Shown here: positions 58,116 through 64,000 of the stretch, piece after piece
How the letters are laid out: each line of letters opens with the position of its first letter
How positions within the stretch are numbered: the first letter of the stretch is position 1
From: Candidatus Fermentithermobacillaceae bacterium
GTDB taxonomy: Bacteria > Bacillota > Sulfobacillia > Fermentithermobacillales > Fermentithermobacillaceae
Assembly (NCBI GenBank): GCA_012842685.1
Contig: DUSI01000049.1
Span: forward strand, 124,001-188,000
Reading direction: 5' to 3'
DNA length: 64,000 nucleotides
The notes under the pieces: model-generated
Told to the model about the DNA's origin: nothing
The model's input: the letters and a program-made list of their open reading frames with translations, nothing else
Database searches by the model: none
Position numbers and translations under genes: made by a program

Positions 58116-59813
58116 CTACCCAAGCGTCACCACTACGCCGGCATCATCCACCATCGCCTTCGTGTGGGCAATGGTGATCACGGTCCGGCCTTGTGCCAAA
58201 AGGTCGACCGCCTGCTTGATGAGACGCTCTGATTCGGCGTCCACCGCCGAAGTGGGTTCGTCCAGGAGGAGGACGGGTGCATCTTTCAAGAACGCCCTGG
58301 CAATGCAGATACGCTGGCGCTGTCCGCCAGAGAGGTTTCCTCCCCTCTCACCAAGCACCGTGTCGAAGCCCGCGGGCAGCTCCTCGATGAAATCCGCGGC
58401 TCCCGCGGCTTGGGCCGCTCGCCTGACCTCCTGAGGAGTGGCGTCCGGCCTGCCGAGTAGGATGTTCTCCATGATGGTGCCCGGGATGAGCCAGGGCTCC
58501 TGGGGCACCACGGCGATCATCTCCCTGAGAACCCTGAGCGGCATCGAAGATATGCTCCTGCCGTCTATGAGGATATCGCCGGAAGCCGGATCATAGATCC
58601 CGAGGAGCAGGCGGAACACGGTGCTCTTGCCCGAGCCGCTGGGACCTACTAACGCGGCCCGCGCACCGGCCGGGACGAAGAAGGAAAGCCCGTCGTGCAC
58701 CAGTCTTGAACCGTAGGCGAACCGCACGTTGCGGAACTCTATGGAAGGAGGAGTGGCGACGCGCGGCCGGGCGGAGGGTTGCGCTCCGGCTCTTGCCCCT
58801 TCCTCTTCCCCGCGCCCATCCGCGTCGTCCCTTTCCTGCGGAATTCTACACGCTTCCTCAACCCTTTGGAATGCGGCCAGGTTCTGCTGGAGTCCAGCCC
58901 AGATCTCGCCCAGCCTTCCGAATGGGAAGAAAGCCCGCGAGCTCAGCTGCACGAGGCCGGTCGCGTCACCCGGGGTCAGCCTTCCTCGAAACACCATGCT
59001 GCCCGCAATGAACATCATCCCGCCCATCCCTATAAACGGGATGGTCATGACAACGCCACTTTGGAGCGCCTGGAACAATCCCCTTCGCTTCCCTGAGCCG
59101 AGGTGTTTGTCGGCCACCCGGGCGAAGCGCTCTCCCATCTCCGCCTGAGCCCTCAAAGACTTCACCACGGCGATGCCGCCAAAGATGTTGGTCGCCGACT
59201 CGGATACGGCAGCCAGCGTCTCCTGGTATCGCTGGCCGGTTATCCTGAGGGGCTTCGAGACCAGGGCGCTCCCGAGGAAAGAAACCCCGGCCATAGCCAC
59301 GAGCCCTATGGCCATCGGCCAGCTCCAGATAAAAAGCCAGGTCACCGACAGAACTATCAGGTATATCTGCTTTATCCCGTCTACGAAGGCCCTCATGCCT
59401 TCCTTGGCCGCCTCCACGTCGTTTTGTAGCCTGGATATCAGGTCTCCTGATTCGTGGGTGTCGAAATACTCGGCCTTTCCACCGGCAATCGCCTGGAAGA
59501 GCCGCCGTCTGAGGCTGAGCCCTGTATCTTCCACCACTATTGAGACCATATAGTGCCCGATAGCAGCGAGAGAAGCCCGGCAGGCCATGACGGCCGTCAG
59601 GAACAAGACCGCATCCAGCACGGCACGGAGGTCAGCGGCGAGGGCGGCGTTGGTGACCAGCCGGATGCTCCAGGATATCCCGATGCTATCGGCCACCATG
59701 TCGACGACCGCCACGGCCAGCGTGGCGATGAGCAGGGGTTTCCTCTCGCCGGCTGCGTTCCAAAGGCTCTTTAGTCCCGCGGTCTTTCCTTCCACAGTAC
59801 GGCCTCTCATCAC
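58116..59813 (-). CDS. ABC exporter, fused permease/ATPase
   Basis: TM domain; GPSGSGKSTVFRLL, LSGGQRQRICIARAF, VLLLDEPTSAVD, IAHTKAMV. Confidence 0.93.
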   Translation of the reverse strand: MMRGRTVEGKTAGLKSLWNAAGERKPLLIATLAVAVVDMVADSIGISWSIRLVTNAALAADLRAVLDAVLFLTAVMACRASLAAIGHYMVSIVVEDTGLSLRRRLFQAIAGGKAEYFDTHESGDLISRLQNDVEAAKEGMRAFVDGIKQIYLIVLSVTWLFIWSWPMAIGLVAMAGVSFLGSALVSKPLRITGQRYQETLAAVSESATNIFGGIAVVKSLRAQAEMGERFARVADKHLGSGKRRGLFQALQSGVVMTIPFIGMGGMMFIAGSMVFRGRLTPGDATGLVQLSSRAFFPFGRLGEIWAGLQQNLAAFQRVEEACRIPQERDDADGRGEEEGARAGAQPSARPRVATPPSIEFRNVRFAYGSRLVHDGLSFFVPAGARAALVGPSGSGKSTVFRLLLGIYDPASGDILIDGRSISSMPLRVLREMIAVVPQEPWLIPGTIMENILLGRPDATPQEVRRAAQAAGAADFIEELPAGFDTVLGERGGNLSGGQRQRICIARAFLKDAPVLLLDEPTSAVDAESERLIKQAVDLLAQGRTVITIAHTKAMVDDAGVVVTLG

Positions 59814-61663
59814 TGGGCATCACCGCCTTCCTCAGACGAGTCCTCGGGCGAAGGCGTCCTTGAGAGGCTGATTTCTCCGGTGAAAAGGCTCCAGTACAGA
59901 CCGCGGCGCTTCAGCAAGTCCTCGTGGGTCCCCGCCTCCACGAGCCGGCCGGAATCCATAACGAGCACCACGTCAGCCATCTCCGCAACGTCAAACCGGT
60001 GGGTCACGATGAGGCAGGTAAGCTCCTCCCGGGAGGAGATGGCAGACAGGATCCGGGCTTCGGTCTCCCTGTCCAAGGAAGACGTCGGCTCGTCCAGGAG
60101 AAGCACCTGGGTACCCCTGAGAAAGCCGCGGGCAAGGCAAAGCCGCTGCCTCTGCCCGCCTGAAAGCAGCCCGCCGCGCTCCCCCACTTGGGAGGAGAGC
60201 CCCTGCGGGCCATCCAGGACAAACCCGGCGCAGGCCATCTCCAGACCTTCCGTCACCCTGGCATCTAGTCGCCCGTCGCCAAGGAGCGGCTCTCCAAGAC
60301 CAAGCGCTAGGTTGTCGGCAACCGACCCGGCGAAGAGGAATGGTTCCTGGGGCACGTATGTGACCATCTCGCCCAGCTTTCCGAGCCGGTAGTACGCCAT
60401 ATCCAGCCCGCCTATGTAAACCCGTCCGGGCTCGGGCCTATAGAGCCCCGCGAGGACCTTCATGAGGGTACTCTTCCCGCAGCCGCTCCGGCCCACGATT
60501 GCGACCTTCTGGCCCCTCTTTACCTCGAAAGAAACCCCGTCGAGCGCCTTGACTCCTGGTTCGTACTCATAGGAAAGATCCCTGACGGAAATGAGCGCGT
60601 CCAGAGGAGCATCCGTTGAGACGTCGCCGCCAGAAAAAACCGGGAGTCCCGGGACATCTGCAGTCAAATCGGAATCCACCTCAGCCTCCACTATCTCCTT
60701 GACCCGCCCGTAAGCTCCCGCGGCCCTCCTGAGCCCCGCCAGATGCTGCCCGATGAGTCCGAGCGGGCTTATGTGGTCGGTGCAGATAGACGAGGAGATC
60801 ATCGCCCCGATGGTTATCTTGCCGGCCACCGCCAAGTACCCGCCGTAGCCGAAGGCGACGAGCACCACAACGGAAGCCCCGCTGAAAGCCCCGAGTATGG
60901 ACTTGCTCACGCGCGCCGCGAGGCTCATCGCCTTGGCTCGCACTTCCCTGGCCCGCTCGAGGAAACCGCGCGCCACGTATTCCTGAGCGCTAAAGGACTT
61001 TATGACGGAGTGCCCTTCGACGGCGTTGAGCGCGTATGAAGAAAGCGCCCCCAAGGCTGCCTGGTACTCCTTGCCCACACTTCCCATGGCCCGGCCGGCG
61101 CGGGAGTTTATGACGGCCGCTAGGGCGAGCGACGCGATGACGGCGATCCCAAGGCGGGTGGCGATGAAAAGCAGGAAGAAGACGGCCCCAATGGCCCTGA
61201 GGATGGTGGATAGAACCACATGCGCTGTCTCGAAGACGCGGGATGCCTCGCTAACGTCGGCGGTAAGCCTTGAGACCAAATCACCGCGAGAGAGCTTTTC
61301 AAACCTCCTGAGCGGCATGTCCATGGCCCTTCTCACGAACCTCTTTCTCAGCTCCGAGGCAACCGATTCAGTAAGGCCTACTCTCACGAGCACAGACCAT
61401 GTTGAGGCAGCCGTCTCCAATAAGTAGGCTGCTATGTAAAGCAGTCCGTAGTTCAGAAAGTGCGCGTACTCTGCCTGAGCCACGCCGTCCAGGCAGCGGG
61501 CCAGGAAAACCGCACTCGCGACAGGAGTCACGGCTTTCAGAAAAAGCGTTGCGAAGAAGCTTCCCCACGCTGCCCAAGGTCTTCTGACGTAGCACCCCAT
61601 CTCGCGGATGAACGCCGAGAGGGACGGTGAGGGGCGTTTGGAGAGAGCGTCATCCCGCACCAT
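59810..61663 (-). CDS. ABC exporter, fused permease/ATPase (partner)
   Basis: TM domain; GRSGCGKSTLMKVLAG, LSGGQRQRLCLARGF, VLLLDEPTSSLD; ATGA overlap with the partner. Confidence 0.93.
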   Translation of the reverse strand: MVRDDALSKRPSPSLSAFIREMGCYVRRPWAAWGSFFATLFLKAVTPVASAVFLARCLDGVAQAEYAHFLNYGLLYIAAYLLETAASTWSVLVRVGLTESVASELRKRFVRRAMDMPLRRFEKLSRGDLVSRLTADVSEASRVFETAHVVLSTILRAIGAVFFLLFIATRLGIAVIASLALAAVINSRAGRAMGSVGKEYQAALGALSSYALNAVEGHSVIKSFSAQEYVARGFLERAREVRAKAMSLAARVSKSILGAFSGASVVVLVAFGYGGYLAVAGKITIGAMISSSICTDHISPLGLIGQHLAGLRRAAGAYGRVKEIVEAEVDSDLTADVPGLPVFSGGDVSTDAPLDALISVRDLSYEYEPGVKALDGVSFEVKRGQKVAIVGRSGCGKSTLMKVLAGLYRPEPGRVYIGGLDMAYYRLGKLGEMVTYVPQEPFLFAGSVADNLALGLGEPLLGDGRLDARVTEGLEMACAGFVLDGPQGLSSQVGERGGLLSGGQRQRLCLARGFLRGTQVLLLDEPTSSLDRETEARILSAISSREELTCLIVTHRFDVAEMADVVLVMDSGRLVEAGTHEDLLKRRGLYWSLFTGEISLSRTPSPEDSSEEGGDAQ

Positions 61664-61919
61664 AGACCGGCCACCTACTTTCCATATCTACCTCAGACTA
61701 CTGCACAACATAAATTACGTCAATCATTATATTCAAGAATTTAAGGTCTGACTTAAAGAGTATTCCGGCGCGGCGAAGCTATGGCCGGCCATACCCGGTA
61801 AGCTTGGTGCCGCCGAACACCCGTTGACCCTGGACGAGCGCTTGTGATAGAGTCTTGTGCGTTCGTCTTGGCTTTCCAGGCTGGATATCCTCGCCATCGG
61901 ACACAGAGGAGCCTCAGGG

Positions 61920-62735
61920 ATGTCTCTCAACGGACGAGTGGCCGATCGCGCCGGCCTTCGAAAATACACGGTCCTGGCCGTCAAAGGGTTCATACAGAAC
62001 TTGCAGTACTCCGCCTCCCACCTCTTGAACTCGATCGCCAGCGCCATATTTGGCGTGCTTGGGGTTTACTTCTGGCTGAACGTGATCCCTCCCCAGGGCT
62101 TCGCGGGTTACTCGCCAGAGACCGTCGTCCATTACATCACCTTCAACCAGACCGTCGTGTGGTTCACCCAGTTCGGTATACGGGTACGGAATAGGATTAG
62201 AGACTCGGTGCGGTCGGGAAACGTCGCGACGGAGCTCATCCGTCCCGTGGACTTCTACGCCTACCACATCGCCACCGAATACGGCTCTTTGCTCTACGGA
62301 CTGGTCTTCAGGGGCATCCCTGTGGGTCTTATGCTGGCCCGGCTCGGTTACTATGTGCCAAGACACCCGGCGACTTGGGGATGGGCGCTCCTGGCCCTGC
62401 TCCTCGGCGGGTACATCGCGGCGGCAGACATGTACATGGTCGGACTCTCGTCGTTCTGGACAACCGAGGTCAGGACGGCGTACTGGGTAGTGAGCTCGTT
62501 GAGCCTCGGCCTCGGCGGGGCAACGTTCCCCCTGGAAGTCCTGCCCGACTGGCTGTACGAGATCGCCCGGCTGTCTCCTTTTGCGTGCCTGAACTACAAC
62601 CCGGCCCGCATCTACCTCGAGCTTTCCGGTCCGGAACTGGTCATACCCGGCTTTGTCTGGGCGATCGTCGTGACGCTCATCGCGCGCGGCCTTACCGGCC
62701 TTGCCCGGAGGAAACTGGAGGTGCAAGGCGGATGA
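61920..62735 (+). CDS. ABC-2 family permease (ABC2_membrane_6-like)
   Basis: SIASAIFGVLGVYFWLNVI...RNRIRDSVRSGNVATELIRPVDFYAYHIATEYGSLLYGLVFRGIPV. Confidence 0.85.
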   Translation: MSLNGRVADRAGLRKYTVLAVKGFIQNLQYSASHLLNSIASAIFGVLGVYFWLNVIPPQGFAGYSPETVVHYITFNQTVVWFTQFGIRVRNRIRDSVRSGNVATELIRPVDFYAYHIATEYGSLLYGLVFRGIPVGLMLARLGYYVPRHPATWGWALLALLLGGYIAAADMYMVGLSSFWTTEVRTAYWVVSSLSLGLGGATFPLEVLPDWLYEIARLSPFACLNYNPARIYLELSGPELVIPGFVWAIVVTLIARGLTGLARRKLEVQGG

Positions 62736-63553
62736 TACGAGCACGCCTGAAGGGAGCCTTCCGGATAGTCAGGCTTTACTGGCTCCTGATCTCGGCCGCC
62801 CTCAGAGCCAAGATGCAGTACAAGTTCGATTTCGTCGCGTCGCTCCTTGTCGAGAGCCTGATGGGCACCTACGACTACCTTGTGGCAGCGGCAGCCCTCT
62901 GGAGATTCCATACCGTAGCCGGGTGGAACATCTACGAGGTAGGCCTCCTCTACTCTGTCTCCAAGATCGGGTGGGGCCTCTACCGTGTGTTCCTGGAAGA
63001 AGTGGATAGGTTTGAGGGATACATCGTGCGGGGCGACTTCGACTCGGTGCTGGTGAAGCCCTATCCAAGCCTCTTCGTCCTGGCATCCCGGAATTTCGCC
63101 CTTGAGAGGCTTTCTTTCGTTGTGCAGGGCGCGGCCATAATGGCCATATCCCTGAAGGGGCTCCTCCCATCGGGCGCAGTAAGTCTCGCGGCCATATTTC
63201 ACCTGGCGCTGGCTGTACTCTGGACGACCGTTCTCTTCTCAGCAGTGGGGATCGCCACCTCAGCGGCGGCTTTCGTTATCGTGAGGATAGAAGAACTTCA
63301 GGTGTTTACCCAAAACGCCACGAGCACCGCCACTCTCTACCCCCTGGAGATATACCCCAGGTGGCTGCGGAACATGCTCCTCTACTTCATACCGCTGGGA
63401 GTGGGCAACTACGTTCCAGTGCGATACCTTCTGGGCAAAGGTGGGACGTGGCTCAGCCTTGCGGCTCCCGCGGCTGCAGCGCTCGCAAGCATGGCGGTAG
63501 CCCTCAAGCTCTGGCGCATGGGGGAAGCCCGGTACCACAGCACCGGGTCATGA
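62732..63553 (+). CDS. ABC-2 family permease (ABC2_membrane_6-like)
   Basis: AKMQYKFDFVASLLVESLMGTYDYLV...EVDRFEGYIVRGDFDSVLVKPYPSLF; ATGA overlap with previous gene. Confidence 0.85.
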   Translation: MIRARLKGAFRIVRLYWLLISAALRAKMQYKFDFVASLLVESLMGTYDYLVAAAALWRFHTVAGWNIYEVGLLYSVSKIGWGLYRVFLEEVDRFEGYIVRGDFDSVLVKPYPSLFVLASRNFALERLSFVVQGAAIMAISLKGLLPSGAVSLAAIFHLALAVLWTTVLFSAVGIATSAAAFVIVRIEELQVFTQNATSTATLYPLEIYPRWLRNMLLYFIPLGVGNYVPVRYLLGKGGTWLSLAAPAAAALASMAVALKLWRMGEARYHSTGS

Positions 63554-63607
63554 GGCAGGAGACATCCGGGCGGCGCGCCCGCAAAGCACATCAGGGAGGG
63601 GAAGAAA

Positions 63608-64000
63608 GTGGCCGTAAGCACGACCGGCGAGCAAGTCCTTGCGGTCAGCGCGAGGAACCTGAGCAAGTCCTATTTCGTCCCGGTGCGGAAATCGGGCTTT
63701 CTGGGCGGGCTCCGCACCTTGCTGTCCCAGGAAAAGAGGCGCGTTGACGCCGTGCGGGACGTCTCTTTCGACATCCGTCCCGGCGAGTTCGTCGGCTACA
63801 TCGGACCCAACGGGGCAGGGAAGTCCACGACAGTGAAGATGCTCACCGGGATACTACACCCCACTTCTGGAGAAGTGCTTGTGGACGGCCTTTCTCCCCA
63901 GACCCAGAGAAAAGAGCTGGCCAGGCGGGTCGGGGTGGTCTTCGGCCAGAGGACCCAGCTCTGGTGGGACCTCCCCACCGTCGACTCCTTCGACATCCTC
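63608..64000 (+). CDS. ABC transporter ATP-binding protein (truncated by window end)
   Basis: GTG start; MAVSTTGEQVLAVSARNLSKSYFVPVRKSG...VGYIGPNGAGKSTTVKMLTGILHPTSGEV...GVVFGQRTQLWWDLP; no stop before 64000. Confidence 0.92.
   Translation, partial: MAVSTTGEQVLAVSARNLSKSYFVPVRKSGFLGGLRTLLSQEKRRVDAVRDVSFDIRPGEFVGYIGPNGAGKSTTVKMLTGILHPTSGEVLVDGLSPQTQRKELARRVGVVFGQRTQLWWDLPTVDSFDIL

Noticed and set aside
1-64000. CRISPR arrays, tRNA/rRNA genes, prophage, toxin-antitoxin or restriction systems
   Set aside because: Scanned by eye; no regularly spaced repeats, no tRNA-like TTCGANNC arms in context, no rRNA signatures, no cas, integrase or transposase motifs in the ORF translations. tRNAscan-SE and minced would be decisive.

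Overview
The window looks like a 64-kb chromosomal segment of a high-GC, endospore-forming, probably anaerobic Bacillota. The lineage is inferred from cotJABC, remA, tepA-ylzJ, rubrerythrin and the rpoZ/gmk/priA/def-fmt/rsmB/rlmN/prpC/prkC/rsgA/rpe gene order. I saw no rRNA, tRNA, CRISPR array, transposase or prophage. Coding density is high and most genes are recognisable housekeeping, envelope, transport or central-metabolism genes. The best candidate for something undescribed is a non-coding interval at 23653-24014. It can fold on the + strand into a roughly 362-nt RNA closed by a 12-bp long-range helix, with nested stems, at least three GNRA-capped hairpins and a repeated CGGGCAAAGGT motif. 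It lies just downstream of a paired Fe-S/flavin oxidoreductase module. Other notable points are a single-ORF peptide deformylase/methionyl-tRNA formyltransferase fusion, a PriA that keeps its zinc cysteines but has lost Walker A and the GRAGR motif, an actinobacterial-type IHF next to RemA, a proline-rich extended CotJA, a palindrome inside the rubrerythrin promoter, a His-rich Zn/Cd P-type ATPase with a candidate ArsR operator, and an unlisted small hydrophobic ORF after tepA-ylzJ. All calls come from reading motifs in the translations and sequence; no database search was run.
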